A stretch of 33,390 nt of DNA, from assembly GCA_947589235.1 (NCBI GenBank), contig CANQAX010000008.1, positions 1 to 33,390 on the forward strand, in the 5' to 3' direction. The notes under the pieces were generated by a model. The model made no database searches, was not told the origin of the DNA, and was given only the letters and a program-made list of their open reading frames with translations. Source of the stretch: an uncultured Clostridia bacterium (lineage in GTDB: Bacteria; Bacillota; Clostridia; Christensenellales; Borkfalkiaceae). The translations under genes were made by a program, and so were the position numbers. Shown one piece after another: positions 14,217 to 23,059 of the stretch. The first letter of the stretch is position 1, and every line of letters starts with the position of its first letter.

Positions 14217-14566
14217 GGGAAGAGCATCCTCACGCCCGCCGCGAACATGACGAGCGCAAACATCGCCCCGAGCGCGCGGGAGGCAAGGCGGGGAAGAAGC
14301 TTCGCGCCGAGAAATCCGCCCGCCGCCACGCCGAGCGCCGCGGGCAGGAGAACGGCGGCGGGGACGAGCCCCGAGAAGAGATAGACGGCTCCGCTCGCCG
14401 CAGAGGCGGGAAGGACGACGGCTATCGCCGTCGCATGGGCGGAGGCGGCGGGATAGCGCGCGGCGCGCTCGAGCAGGGGGACGGCGACCATGCCCCCTCC
14501 CCCGCCGAACAGACCGTTCGCAGCCCCTATCGCCGCGCCCCCCAAGGCGAGCCCTCTCCTCTTCAT
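14213..14566 (-). CDS. TSUP-family half-size permease, first subunit
   Basis: This 117-residue membrane protein has the TSUP repeat signature AAIGAANGLFGGGGGMVAVP near the N-terminus and about four hydrophobic helices. ATG at 14566 is supported by GGAGGAGAAGGGC directly upstream; the frame is open further back (to 14689) but only through sequence without a ribosome site. It overlaps the second half-gene by four bases. It is divergent to the large surface lipoprotein gene, with about 220 bases between the starts. Confidence 0.82.
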   Translation of the reverse strand: MKRRGLALGGAAIGAANGLFGGGGGMVAVPLLERAARYPAASAHATAIAVVLPASAASGAVYLFSGLVPAAVLLPAALGVAAGGFLGAKLLPRLASRALGAMFALVMFAAGVRMLFP

Positions 14567-14699
14567 GCCCTTCTCCTCCCCTTCCCGCGTTCCCGCGCGC
14601 GTAACATGTTTTGTCGCCCGCGCGGCGCGTCTTATATGGGAAGTTTGTGTTTTTTTGAAAAAAATTTCTCTTTTTTTCCCCGATTTCATGCGGAAATGC

Positions 14700-14728
14700 T
14701 TGCGTCCGAACGCGTTTTATATTAAAAT
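14700..14728 (+). promoter_or_regulatory. Promoter of the surface lipoprotein gene
   Basis: TTGCGT (14700-14705) and TAAAAT (14723-14728) have a 17-base spacer. The 5' UTR carries a hairpin, CGGAGGGG-tgcg-CCCTTCCG (14753-14772, one G-U pair), about 18 bases before the start codon and next to the AAAGGA ribosome site. The -10 is good and the -35 is weak. Confidence 0.55.
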
Positions 14729-14789
14729 AGAACGGTATCGTCGAAAAAACATCGGAGGGGTGCGCCCTTCCGTATGAAAGGATTGGATT

Positions 14790-17700
14790 ATGGCAGAATT
14801 CTTTTTGAAAAAACGCAGGCGCGCGATCGTCGCGCTCTCCGCGGTGCTCACGGCTTCGTTCTCGCTCGGGCTGCTCGCGGCATGCGGCGGCAACGCCACG
14901 ACCGATGAGACCCCCGCGGAGGATGAGCCCGCCGCCACGACGGCGACGGATACCCAGCTCCTCAAAAACGGGAATTTTGAATTCTATTCGGAGCGGGAGG
15001 AAGCGCGCGACGACAAGCGCAACTTCATCTCCACGCCCACGAGCTGGACGTTTACGTCCGGTTCCCCCTCCTCCGACACCCGCTCCGGGCTCATCGAGAC
15101 GGAGGAGTGGAACTATCTCTCGGTCTCGGGCAGGGAGCTCACCTCCGTCGAGGACGCCTATGCGCACTGGAACGACGAGGCGGTTACCCTCTACGACCGT
15201 CTGAAGTTCCTCGACCTCACCACCAAGCGCGAATCGTCGGGCGGCTTCAAGGAGACGTACGACGCACTCGCCGCCGACTCGGACGAGAAGAAGCTCTTCA
15301 CGGAGTACAGCTATTCCGTGGACTTCGAGGACGTCGAGAACCTGCATGCCGACTTCCCCGACGGCGTCGCGCTCCATGACGATGCCGCCGAGGACGAGAC
15401 GGCGCTCCTCATGATCCACAACAGCCGCAACTCGGACGGCGTCCGCGGCACGGCGCAGTACTACACCTCCTCCACCACCATCACGCTCGAGGCAGGCTCC
15501 GCAGCCGTCATCACGGGGTGGGTGCGCACCGACCATCTCCACCACTACTATTCCTCGTATGAGGACGAGCTCACCCGCCGCGGCGGCGCGTACATCGGGC
15601 TCGTCAACACCGTCGGCGGGACCACCCTCGACGAGATGCAGGTCAAGAACATCAACACCAAGGGCGAATGGCAGAAGTACACGCTGTACGTCCGCGCGAG
15701 CACGTACGCCACGACCACCGTCCGCCTCAAGCTCGGGCTCGGGCAGGGCACGTCGTCGGACAACCGCTATGAGAACGTGGACGGCTATGCCTTCTTCGAC
15801 GACTTCTCGGTGAAGAAGATCCGCGCGAGCGAATACGTGCAGAACGAATCGACCTTCGACGCGATGTGCGACATCGACTCCAAGAAGGAAGGCAAGACGT
15901 TCGACGCGACCGAAGCGTACCCCTATGCCTCGTACGACACTTTCGCGCTCGACCTCTACAAGGGCGAGGCGTACGACTCCCTCGTCGTGAACGACGACAC
16001 CGTCACGGCGGACGTCACCAAGGAAGTTTCGGGCAGGAACACCTATGAATCGCTCGTCGAGGACAACCGCGGCGGCGACACGGAGCCGAACCGCCAGAGC
16101 ATCGTCGGCGTCAAGACGTATGACGAGCTCAAGGCAATGGCGACCCCCGAGACGAACGGGTACCTTGCGACCGTCTTTGCCGACGACTTCGACGGCAAGT
16201 TCCCCTTCTATGAGGAGGACGGCGTCACGGTGAAGGGCGACATGCCCGTCATCATGCTCCTCTCGACGAACGGCGCGGCATACACCGCAAAGATGACGTC
16301 CGAGAACTTCACGGTGGAAGCGGAAAGCCGCATGCTCGTCTCCTTCTTCGTCAAGACGTTCGATATCCGCGCGGGCAAGACGGGCGCCGCCATCACCCTC
16401 GTCGACGGGGACAACCGCACGGCGATCTCCGCGTTCAACTCGCACAGCGTCGCCACCGTCGACATCGACAAGGACAACGAGGAGCTCACCGACATCTACA
16501 AGGGCTGGGTGCAGTGCTTCTTCTTCGTCTCCAACGAGACGGACACCGCCAAGGAGTTCCGCCTCGAATTCACCTTCGGTCCCACCTCCGTCGCGACGAG
16601 CAAAGTCGCCGACTATGCGCAGGGATACGCCGCATTCACGAACTTCACCTTCGCCGAGCTCAACAAGAAGCAGTACAGCTACGCTTCGACGGGCAACTAC
16701 GCGAAGAAGGTCACCCTCTCGGGCGAGCTCAAGAACTCCTCGAAGTTCGACGACCCGCAGGCTTCCTCCGACATCTCGAAGGGGCTCGCGACGCCCGCCT
16801 CGTTCAAGGGCATGCTCGCGGGGAGCAAGGCGCTCGTTCCCGATGAGGACGCGCCCGAGAACAAACTTCCCGACGGCGTGTTCGCGGGACTTCTCAACTA
16901 TGACTACCGCAGCGACTACGTTGAGGAACACGGCGGCGACGCTTGGATGGCGCGCCTCACCGAGATCGCGGGCTCGACGGACGACTGGTGGATGAAGGCG
17001 TTCGGCGACAAGGGCAACTCGGCGCTCGGCTCGCAGCAGCCCCTCGTCTATCTGAACACGACGGGCGAGACGGCTCCCTCCTACGGGTTCATCTCGTCGG
17101 ATACCTCCGTCTCCGCGGGCTCTTCCCGCCGCATCGGCATGCGCGTGAAGGCGGGCGTCGGCACGACGGTCTACGTCTACCTCATCGACAAGTCCGACGC
17201 TTCGGAGCTGAACACCGTCCTCGCGCCCAACCTTCCGAACGTCACCTACTGGTACGACGACAACGGCAATATCGTGAAGAGCGATCCGACGGCAAAGGGC
17301 TTCAACAAGAAGACGGATACCCTCTTCTATCTCGAGGACAACGGTCTGTACACGCGTGCGGGCGCAACGGGCGACCCCGTGTACTATGCCAACCTGCACA
17401 ACTATAAGACGGACGCCGACGGGAACTTCCTCTCCGAGGACGAGACGATGCTCTTCTACCGCAACCCCGCGGACGGCAAGATCTATGCCTACCGCAACGA
17501 CGAGAACGCGGACAACGTCACCTACAGCGTGGAAGTCAATCCCCTTCCCATCGAGGTGGACGGCGTGAGCATCGTGCGCTACACCGCGCCGAGCGACCTC
17601 TCGGCATACCGCAGCGTCATCACCGTGACGGGCACGGAGGAGAACAAGGACCGCTGGACGGACATCTCCTTCTACCTGCGCGCGGGGAGCGAATCGAAGG

Positions 17701-18407
17701 ACTACTGCGTCGAGATCTGGATCGGCGAGCGCGGCAAGACGGATGGCGTCGCCGCGGGCGCGTACGCGTTCATCGACAGCTACCGCTCCAACGACACGGT
17801 GACAGACTACGACGGTCAGCGCGAGACGGAGGCGGAGCACCTGCTCGAGACGGAGGCGAACCGCGCCGAGGGCGACGAGGAGAAGCTCAACGGCTCTCTC
17901 GCGCTCTACTACACCTTCACCTTCTACGACTCGACGACCTACGAGCGCTACGATTCCACGACGGACGACAGCGGCATCGACCCTTGGGGCAACTACAAGC
18001 AGTCTGCCTATGAAGAGGGGCTCGTGTGGCTCCGCTCGGACGACGAGGATGGCATTTTGACGGGTACGCCGTCCAAGTCGCTCTGGATCGACTACTCGGC
18101 GACGGACGTCACCGTCGAGGCGGATACCCTCGACGACAATACGACGGAACAACAGCCCGCGACCGACGAGGAAAGCGGCGAAGTGAACATCTGGCTCATT
18201 CTCTCCTCCGCGGCGCTCGCAATCGTGCTCATCTTCGCAATCGTCGCGGTCGCGCTCCGTGCCGTCGGCAAGCGCGTGAAGAAGACCGCGAAGGTCAAGC
18301 CCGCCAAGAAGGACAAGCGCCGCAAGGCACAAAAGCGCAAGGCTCCCGAGGAAACGGAAGAGCCCGAGACGCCCGAAGAGCCGAACGACGACCCGTACAA
18401 CGAATGA
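14790..18407 (+). CDS. Very large surface lipoprotein with carbohydrate-binding-like domains and a C-terminal membrane helix
   Basis: This 1205-residue protein starts with a basic stretch and a lipoprotein signal whose modified cysteine is Cys32 (GLLAACGGN). A Thr/Glu/Ala-rich linker follows, then repeated beta-sandwich segments resembling carbohydrate-binding modules of the CBM4/9 or galactose-binding type: one from LLKNGNFEF (about 57) to GYAFFDDFSVKKI (about 340), a second about 510-630 (SRMLVSFFVKTFDI to GYAAFTNFTF), a third from about 760, with a further GYAF-like segment (VAAGAYAFIDSYRS) near 990. Near the end a single membrane helix (about 1134-1156) precedes a Lys/Arg-rich cytoplasmic tail and an acidic Pro/Glu end. 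The protein thus has two membrane anchors, unusual for a lipoprotein. No catalytic domain is evident. AAAGGA lies 8 bases before the ATG. It is a single-gene unit ended by a strong terminator. The role is probably glycan or surface binding. Confidence 0.8.
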   Translation: MAEFFLKKRRRAIVALSAVLTASFSLGLLAACGGNATTDETPAEDEPAATTATDTQLLKNGNFEFYSEREEARDDKRNFISTPTSWTFTSGSPSSDTRSGLIETEEWNYLSVSGRELTSVEDAYAHWNDEAVTLYDRLKFLDLTTKRESSGGFKETYDALAADSDEKKLFTEYSYSVDFEDVENLHADFPDGVALHDDAAEDETALLMIHNSRNSDGVRGTAQYYTSSTTITLEAGSAAVITGWVRTDHLHHYYSSYEDELTRRGGAYIGLVNTVGGTTLDEMQVKNINTKGEWQKYTLYVRASTYATTTVRLKLGLGQGTSSDNRYENVDGYAFFDDFSVKKIRASEYVQNESTFDAMCDIDSKKEGKTFDATEAYPYASYDTFALDLYKGEAYDSLVVNDDTVTADVTKEVSGRNTYESLVEDNRGGDTEPNRQSIVGVKTYDELKAMATPETNGYLATVFADDFDGKFPFYEEDGVTVKGDMPVIMLLSTNGAAYTAKMTSENFTVEAESRMLVSFFVKTFDIRAGKTGAAITLVDGDNRTAISAFNSHSVATVDIDKDNEELTDIYKGWVQCFFFVSNETDTAKEFRLEFTFGPTSVATSKVADYAQGYAAFTNFTFAELNKKQYSYASTGNYAKKVTLSGELKNSSKFDDPQASSDISKGLATPASFKGMLAGSKALVPDEDAPENKLPDGVFAGLLNYDYRSDYVEEHGGDAWMARLTEIAGSTDDWWMKAFGDKGNSALGSQQPLVYLNTTGETAPSYGFISSDTSVSAGSSRRIGMRVKAGVGTTVYVYLIDKSDASELNTVLAPNLPNVTYWYDDNGNIVKSDPTAKGFNKKTDTLFYLEDNGLYTRAGATGDPVYYANLHNYKTDADGNFLSEDETMLFYRNPADGKIYAYRNDENADNVTYSVEVNPLPIEVDGVSIVRYTAPSDLSAYRSVITVTGTEENKDRWTDISFYLRAGSESKDYCVEIWIGERGKTDGVAAGAYAFIDSYRSNDTVTDYDGQRETEAEHLLETEANRAEGDEEKLNGSLALYYTFTFYDSTTYERYDSTTDDSGIDPWGNYKQSAYEEGLVWLRSDDEDGILTGTPSKSLWIDYSATDVTVEADTLDDNTTEQQPATDEESGEVNIWLILSSAALAIVLIFAIVAVALRAVGKRVKKTAKVKPAKKDKRRKAQKRKAPEETEEPETPEEPNDDPYNE

Positions 18408-18508
18408 CGGATTCGGACGGCAAAGCCGTACGCAACTGACGGGAAACGTCCCGCATGAATGATGGGAATCGGACGACCCACATGAATGACGGCTTAACAT
18501 CAATGACA

Positions 18509-18539
18509 ATACCCCGCGCACCGCGCGGGGTATTTTTTT
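18509..18539 (+). terminator. Strong intrinsic terminator of the surface lipoprotein gene
   Basis: ATACCCCGCGC (18509-18519) and GCGCGGGGTAT (18523-18533) are perfect inverted copies around a 3-base loop, followed by seven Ts. Part of the 3' arm (GCGCGGGGTATTTTTT) recurs at about 18632-18647 without its partner, which looks like a duplicated fragment. Confidence 0.92.
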
Positions 18540-18679
18540 GCACGTGGGGGCGAGCGGGGGCACGGATACCCCATTCCGCCCTCTTTTTGTCCCCTCAAGT
18601 GGAGGGAGACAAAAAGGAAAATGGCGCAGCGCGCGGGGTATTTTTTACACATGGGGGGAGTTTTGCAGTCCAACCCCCT

Positions 18680-18729
18680 CCCCTATCGCGCCAAAGCGCG
18701 ACACGAGGAGCGTAGCGACGAAGTACCCC
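18680..18729 (+). repeat. Dispersed repeat module 1, copy B
   Basis: This block is identical over 50 bases to 3401-3450, in the same orientation. Here it is followed by CCTCCCCCTT...AAGGGGGAGG, a different but again self-complementary arm pair, so the flanking hairpin is kept while its sequence changes. Confidence 0.85.
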
Positions 18730-18807
18730 TCCCCCTTGCAAAAGGGGGAGGGTAAAAAGAGGCGGGACATCATTTGTATGCCCACCCCCGCCCTTACGGG
18801 CGATTCG

Positions 18808-18906
18808 GCGGCAGGAACCGCCGAATCCCCGTCGCGCCTTCCGCGCTCCTGTCGCGGCGCGTTCACAGCCCACCGGGCTGCTGAACATGGTGCGCCGCTC
18901 CACCCC
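18808..18906 (+). repeat. Dispersed repeat module 2, copy B
   Basis: This is a diverged copy of 3761-3862 in the same orientation. The palindromic core reads CAGCCCACCGGGCTG here and CAGCCCACTGGGCTG in copy A, so the stem arms are unchanged. The start overlaps the perfect 10-bp inverted repeat at 18802-18827. Confidence 0.75.
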
Positions 18907-19018
18907 TCCAATGGAGAGGGCTCTGTCTCCGACTTGCTGCCCCCTTGAGGGCGTCCGTAGGGCGTACCTTGCGTAGGAAGTGGCGCGCCGAAAAAAAGGG
19001 GGATAATAGCGGGGAAAG

Positions 19019-19085
19019 GAAGCCTTACCCTTCCTTGGGAAGGGGAAGGTGGCACGGCGCAAGCCGTGACGGATGGGGATGGGAA
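19019..19085 (-). repeat. Dispersed repeat module 3, copy B (inverted)
   Basis: The reverse complement of this segment matches 3590-3651 with few changes, including CACGGCTT.CGCCGTG and the CCTTCCCC arm. The opposite orientation relative to modules 1 and 2 shows that modules move independently. Confidence 0.75.
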
Positions 19086-19317
19086 CATATTATACCAATC
19101 CCCATCAGTCCCCTTGCGGGGACAGCTTCCCCCTTGTGTGAAGGGGGAAGCCTTAAATGCGGTCAACCATATTTTGTGACACCCCCTCCGTCACGGCAGG
19201 GGCAGCCGTGACAGCTCAACCCTACGGGTACGCCTTCGGTGCCCCTCAAGGGGGCGCCGAGAAAAAAAGGAAGAGGGCGCATTGCGCCCTCTTATATCTT
19301 AATGCAAACGCCTATTT

Positions 19318-19357
19318 CCTCACGGAAATTTGTTCCCCGAACAAATTTCGTGAACTA
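19318..19357 (-). repeat. Palindromic repeat abutting the stop of the rsmF-type gene
   Basis: On the minus strand the stop TAG runs straight into GTTCACGAAATTTGTTC, GGG, GAACAAATTTCCGTGAGG, the same sequence that follows lysC at 4095-4057. The upstream bases of the two genes differ, so the shared sequence begins at or within the stop codon. It probably shapes the 3' end of the mRNA; there is no T-run. Confidence 0.7.
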
Positions 19358-20626
19358 TCTGTTTCTCAACCCTTTCGGGTAGTGGTTCTTGATGGTGCCG
19401 TCGACGCATTTTCCGAAGCCGAGCGGGAATTCGCCGACGCAGACGACGCACCAGCCGTCCCCCTCGTCTGTCCCGACCATTTCGCCGCGCAGGTACCGCT
19501 CCGCCTCGGCGCGACCGAGCCGCACGCTCCTTTTCGCCCCCGCTCCGCATGCCATGGCGAGCGCATGGGCGGGCTTAAAGCGCTTGCCGTCCCACTCGCC
19601 GAGCTCGACGCCGAGCCGCAAAAGCCGCGCGCCAGAACAATCGGGCATGCCCGCGGGCACGAGGTACATCCGCCCGTCGGGAAGCGTCGTGATCTCCCCC
19701 GTGGGAATCGTTCCAAGCGTCTCCTCCGCAAACCCGTAAAACGCATCGTTCGCATGGGACGAGCGGCGAACGGGATACGGTCTTGCGGGGCAAAATTCCC
19801 CCTCCCGCTTGACGAGGCGGGCGCAGTAATGCCCCTCCCCCCTCCGCTCGTGCGGGTAAAGTTTCTCCTCACTCTCGAGAACGTAGCGCGGGTGGCGGGC
19901 GAGAAAGTTCTCTATCTGCCCCTCGTCCTCCTCCTCCGCAAACGTGCAGGTGGAATAAACGAGCGTCCCGCCGACCGCGAGCATGCCGTCGGCGCAGTCG
20001 AGAATGCTCCTCTGCCGCGCGGCACAGCCGAGGACCTTTTCGGGGCTCCACTCCGCAGCGGCGTTCGGCTCCTTCTTGAACATGCCCTCCCCCGAACAGG
20101 GCGCGTCGACGAGAATATAGTCGAAAAAGGCGGGGAAGAGCCCGAGGAGCCGCTCGGGCGAAGCGCTCGTGACGGCGCCGTTTCTGACCCCCATCCGCTC
20201 GGTATTCTGCGACAAAATTTTCGCGCGGGCAAAATCCACTTCATTGGAGATGAGCACCCCGCTCCCCTTCATGTGCGCGGCGAGCTGCGTCGTCTTGCCG
20301 CCGGGCGCGGCGCAGAGGTCGAGCACGCGCTCCCCCTTCCCCGCCGCCGCGAGCATGGCGGAGGGCTCCTGCAGATAGTACAGCCCCGCACTGTGCAAGG
20401 GGTCGGAGCCGAACTTCTCCTCCCCGATGTAGAACCCGTCCCTCTCCCAAGGAATGCGCTCCCCGAGCGGGTAGGGAGAGAGCGCCGCGAACTCGTCCGC
20501 GGAGATCTTCAGCGTGTTCACGCGCAGTCCGCGGCAGGGCGGATAACTATAAGAGCGCAAAAAGTCGGGGAACGCATTCCCCAACCTTTCCTTCATTCTC
20601 GATAAAAATGCCTGCGGGAGCTCCAT
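19355..20626 (-). CDS. rsmF: RsmF/NSUN-type rRNA cytosine-C5 methyltransferase
   Basis: This 423-residue protein of the RsmB/NOP2 (NSUN) family carries a short N-terminal RNA-binding segment with GLRVNTLK, the SAM-binding motif VLDLCAAPGGKTTQLA (101-116), DAPCSGEGMFKKEP with Cys177, and the catalytic YSTCTF with Cys227. The C-terminal third (about 300-423) resembles the PUA-like domain of RsmF. These enzymes place m5C in 16S rRNA. Start at ATG 20626, one base after the exonuclease stop, so it is the third gene of the serS unit. RsmF is the likeliest subtype from the KKEP variant and the C-terminal extension; exact rRNA position not determinable. Confidence 0.9.
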   Translation of the reverse strand: MELPQAFLSRMKERLGNAFPDFLRSYSYPPCRGLRVNTLKISADEFAALSPYPLGERIPWERDGFYIGEEKFGSDPLHSAGLYYLQEPSAMLAAAGKGERVLDLCAAPGGKTTQLAAHMKGSGVLISNEVDFARAKILSQNTERMGVRNGAVTSASPERLLGLFPAFFDYILVDAPCSGEGMFKKEPNAAAEWSPEKVLGCAARQRSILDCADGMLAVGGTLVYSTCTFAEEEDEGQIENFLARHPRYVLESEEKLYPHERRGEGHYCARLVKREGEFCPARPYPVRRSSHANDAFYGFAEETLGTIPTGEITTLPDGRMYLVPAGMPDCSGARLLRLGVELGEWDGKRFKPAHALAMACGAGAKRSVRLGRAEAERYLRGEMVGTDEGDGWCVVCVGEFPLGFGKCVDGTIKNHYPKGLRNR

Positions 20627-20627
20627 G

Positions 20628-21587
20628 TCAGTTCCCCGCGCCGAGCGCCTCGCAGAGGCTGTCGAGCGGCACGAACGCCGCCCCGCCGTCCACCGCATTC
20701 TGGTAGCGCACGCCGCCGTGCTCGCGCGCGATGTAGACGTTGCATTCGGAGGGGTGCGAGGTGTACTTCCCGCCCGAATCGAAAATAGCCTTCACGAGCT
20801 TGACGGAGACGGGCACGTCGTCCTCGACGTCCTTGGCAAAGCAGAACACCTTTCCCTCGAGGTTGCCGCCCCTCTTGCGGCGGTGCATGTTCTTGTTGAC
20901 GAAGCGGTAAAATTCCTCGTGGGCGCGGTGGTGCGCCTCCTTCTCCCTGCTCTTCTCGGCGTAATATTCGCGCTGCCCCTCGGAGGCGGGCTGGCGGATG
21001 CGGTACCCCGAGAGGGAGCCCGCGCGCACGCGGTACTTCTCCACGAGCCCCTTGACGTCCGTTCCCTCCCGCTTGCAGAGCGCCTCGCAGACGCGCATGG
21101 TGGCGTAGGCGTCGTCGACGGCGCGGTGCGGCGTGAACTCGACGCCGAGCTTGTCCGCCATGGCGCCGAGCCCGATCTGCTGCCCGAACGTCCTCTCGCA
21201 ATTCATCCAGAAGAACTGCGTGTCGTGCCAGTCGAAGCGGAAGGAGGGCAGGCGGTAGCGCTTCGTCTCGAGATTGAGGTAGTTGACGTCGTTGGACGTC
21301 GCATGCCCGATGACGATGCTGTCCCTGTCCTCGAGAAGTTCCCGTATCTTTCGGTATTCGGCGGGAAAGAGCGGGTACTTTTTGAAGTCCTCGTACTCGT
21401 ACGGGAGAACGAGCCCCTCCTTCCCCTTTCTGTCGGTGAGGTGGAACTTGCCGCGCGGGTTCATCAAAATGTCCTCCCGCGCGAGGACGTGAAAGTCCGC
21501 GTCGGTCACGACGTACCCGAACGCGCACATCTTGGCGACGTTCTTAAAGACGCAGGCGCACTCGATGTCGAAAAAGACGTACCGCAT
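20628..21587 (-). CDS. DEDDh 3'-5' exonuclease (DnaQ-like) with C-terminal extension
   Basis: This 319-residue protein has an RNase T/DnaQ fold: motif I FFDIEC (Asp7, Glu9), motif II IGHATSNDVNYLN, and motif III HRAVDDAYAT with the His and Asp of the DEDDh class. The region about 175-235 is basic and helical, and the last ~75 residues (GKVFCFAKDVEDDVPVSVKL onward, with SGGKYTSHPSECNVYIA) look like a BRCT-type fold, a combination seen in exonuclease-like proteins of Clostridia. ATG shares bases with the serS stop (TAATG). It probably acts in DNA or RNA end trimming; the substrate is unassigned. Confidence 0.85.
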   Translation of the reverse strand: MRYVFFDIECACVFKNVAKMCAFGYVVTDADFHVLAREDILMNPRGKFHLTDRKGKEGLVLPYEYEDFKKYPLFPAEYRKIRELLEDRDSIVIGHATSNDVNYLNLETKRYRLPSFRFDWHDTQFFWMNCERTFGQQIGLGAMADKLGVEFTPHRAVDDAYATMRVCEALCKREGTDVKGLVEKYRVRAGSLSGYRIRQPASEGQREYYAEKSREKEAHHRAHEEFYRFVNKNMHRRKRGGNLEGKVFCFAKDVEDDVPVSVKLVKAIFDSGGKYTSHPSECNVYIAREHGGVRYQNAVDGGAAFVPLDSLCEALGAGN

Positions 21588-22873
21588 TATGCCTTCGGAA
21601 GGATGACCGACGTGCCGCCCATGTACGGGCGGAGCACCTCGGGGATCTCGACGCTTCCGTCCGCGCGGAGGTGGTTTTCAAGGAACGCGATGAGCATGCG
21701 GGGGGGAGCGACGACGGTGTTGTTGAGGGTGTGCGCGAAGGCGCTGCCCTTCTCCGTCTTATAGCGGATGCCGAGCCGCCGTGCCTGCGCGTCGGTGAGG
21801 TTGGAGCAGGAGCCCACCTCGAAGTACTTCTTCTGGCGGGGAGACCATGCCTCGACGTCGCAGCTGCGGTACTTGAGGTCGGCAAGGTCGCCCGAGCAGC
21901 ACTCGAGCTGGCGGACGGGAATGCCCATCGAGACGAAGAGCTCGACGGTGTAATTCCACATCTTCTCGTACCATTCCTCGCTCTCCTCGGGCTTGCAGAT
22001 GACGATCATCTCCTGCTTCTCGAACTGGTGGATGCGGTAGATCCCGCGCTCCTCGATGCCGTGCGCCCCCCTCTCCTTGCGGAAGCAGGGCGAATAGCTC
22101 GTGAGCGTGAGGGGGAGCTGCTTTTCGTCGAGGGTCTGACCCATGAACCGCCCGATCATGGAGTGCTCGGACGTGCCGATGAGGTACAGATCTTCCCCCT
22201 CAATCTTGTACATCATGCCCTCCATCTCCTCGAAGGACATGACGCCCGAGACCACCTCGGAGCGGATCATGAAGGGCGGAATGCAGTAGGTGAACCCCTT
22301 GCCGATCATGAAGTCGCGGGCATAGGCGAGCACGGCGGAATGCAGCCGCGCCACCTCCCCCGTGAGGTAGTAGAACCCCTGCCCGCTCGTGCGGCGGGCG
22401 CTGTCGATGTCGATGCCCGCGAGCCGTTCGAGGATATCGATGTGATAGGGGATCTCGAAGTCCGGAACGGCGGGCTCGAGAAAGCGCTTCCGCTCGACGT
22501 TTTCCGAATCGTCCCGCCCGATGGGGCAGTCCGCGGAGATGAGGTTGGGAATGCGCATCATCACCGACTTCAGGGCGGCTTCCGCCTCGGCGGATTCCTT
22601 CTCGACCTCGGAAAGGCGGGCGGCGTCCTTTTCGACTTCCACCTTCACGGCGTTCGCCTCTTCCCGCTTGCCCTCGCGCATGAGAATGCCGATTTTCTTG
22701 GAGAGCGCATTGCGGGCGGCGCGGAGGGAATCCCCCTCCGTCTGGAGGGCGCGCTTTCTCTCGTCGAGCGCGAGCGCCTCGTCGACGAGGGGCAGCTTCG
22801 CGTCCTGAAACTTCTTGCGGATGTTTTCGCGCACGCGCTCGGGATCGGCGCGCAGAACTGCGATATCGATCAT
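21587..22873 (-). CDS. serS: Seryl-tRNA synthetase
   Basis: This 428-residue class II synthetase charges tRNA-Ser. Residues about 28-105 form the long tRNA-binding coiled coil (rich in Glu, Lys and Arg), followed by the catalytic core with motif 2 (CFRKERGAHGIEERGIYRIH, then QFEKQE) and motif 3 (TLNNTVVAPPRMLIAFLEN). The length equals the bacterial norm. I start at ATG 22873 (MIDIAVLR), with AGAGGT upstream and a promoter about 35 bases before; the open frame beyond it is non-coding. The short leader leaves no room for a T-box. The exonuclease and rRNA methyltransferase genes follow with overlapping codons. Confidence 0.97.
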   Translation of the reverse strand: MIDIAVLRADPERVRENIRKKFQDAKLPLVDEALALDERKRALQTEGDSLRAARNALSKKIGILMREGKREEANAVKVEVEKDAARLSEVEKESAEAEAALKSVMMRIPNLISADCPIGRDDSENVERKRFLEPAVPDFEIPYHIDILERLAGIDIDSARRTSGQGFYYLTGEVARLHSAVLAYARDFMIGKGFTYCIPPFMIRSEVVSGVMSFEEMEGMMYKIEGEDLYLIGTSEHSMIGRFMGQTLDEKQLPLTLTSYSPCFRKERGAHGIEERGIYRIHQFEKQEMIVICKPEESEEWYEKMWNYTVELFVSMGIPVRQLECCSGDLADLKYRSCDVEAWSPRQKKYFEVGSCSNLTDAQARRLGIRYKTEKGSAFAHTLNNTVVAPPRMLIAFLENHLRADGSVEIPEVLRPYMGGTSVILPKA

Positions 22874-22907
22874 TCGGAAATACCTCTTCTTCTTCTTTTT
22901 CCCTTCG

Positions 22908-22936
22908 ATTATACATCTTTTCGCGGAAAAAGGCAA
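22908..22936 (-). promoter_or_regulatory. Promoter of the serS unit
   Basis: TTGCCT (22936 to 22931) and TATAAT (22913 to 22908) lie 17 bases apart on the minus strand, giving a leader of about 30 bases. It stands back to back with the ATPase promoter at 22998-23026. Confidence 0.75.
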
Positions 22937-22997
22937 CGCTTTCGCTCCCTGTTTGCGTTTTCCTCCCTCAAAAAAATCGGAAACCGAGGGATATGTT

Positions 22998-23026
22998 TTG
23001 ACATTTTCCGCGTGCGGGTGTATAAT
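22998..23026 (+). promoter_or_regulatory. Perfect-consensus promoter of the P-type ATPase gene
   Basis: TTGACA (22998-23003), a 17-base spacer and TATAAT (23021-23026) match the vegetative consensus exactly. Transcription would begin near 23033, about 27 bases before the TTG start codon. Such promoters are rare and usually strong unless repressed. Confidence 0.85.
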
Positions 23027-23059
23027 GAGAAAAGACAAGTCTCACCAAGGGGGCAAGTT

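Larger units (their letters stand above)
18408..19354. other. Second gene-free repeat island
   Basis: Besides the lipoprotein terminator there is no supportable gene in about 950 bases. Near the left end GAATGACGG-type strings recur three times (about 18402, 18457, 18484). Then come module 1 (18680-18729), the perfect hairpin GATTCGGCGG/CCGCCGAATC (18802-18827), module 2 (18808-18906), module 3 inverted (19019-19085), a GTCACGGC/GCCGTGAC hairpin near 19192-19212, module 4 (19271-19302) and the palindrome at 19318-19357. The same modules make up the island at 3087-4096. Confidence 0.75.

Noticed and set aside
13824..18563. A minus-strand reading frame open for almost 1580 codons
   Set aside because: Most of it is antisense to the surface lipoprotein gene, which has a signal peptide, membrane helix, ribosome site and terminator. 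The antisense product is a low-complexity string rich in Arg, Val, Leu and Asp with no domain. Only its last ~130 codons are a real gene (TSUP half).
18541..19354. Insertion sequence remnant
   Set aside because: Repeats and palindromes are present, but no transposase fragment, terminal inverted repeats or target duplication could be found by eye.
22874..22907. T-box riboswitch upstream of serS
   Set aside because: The leader is only about 30 bases from promoter to start codon, too short for a T-box.
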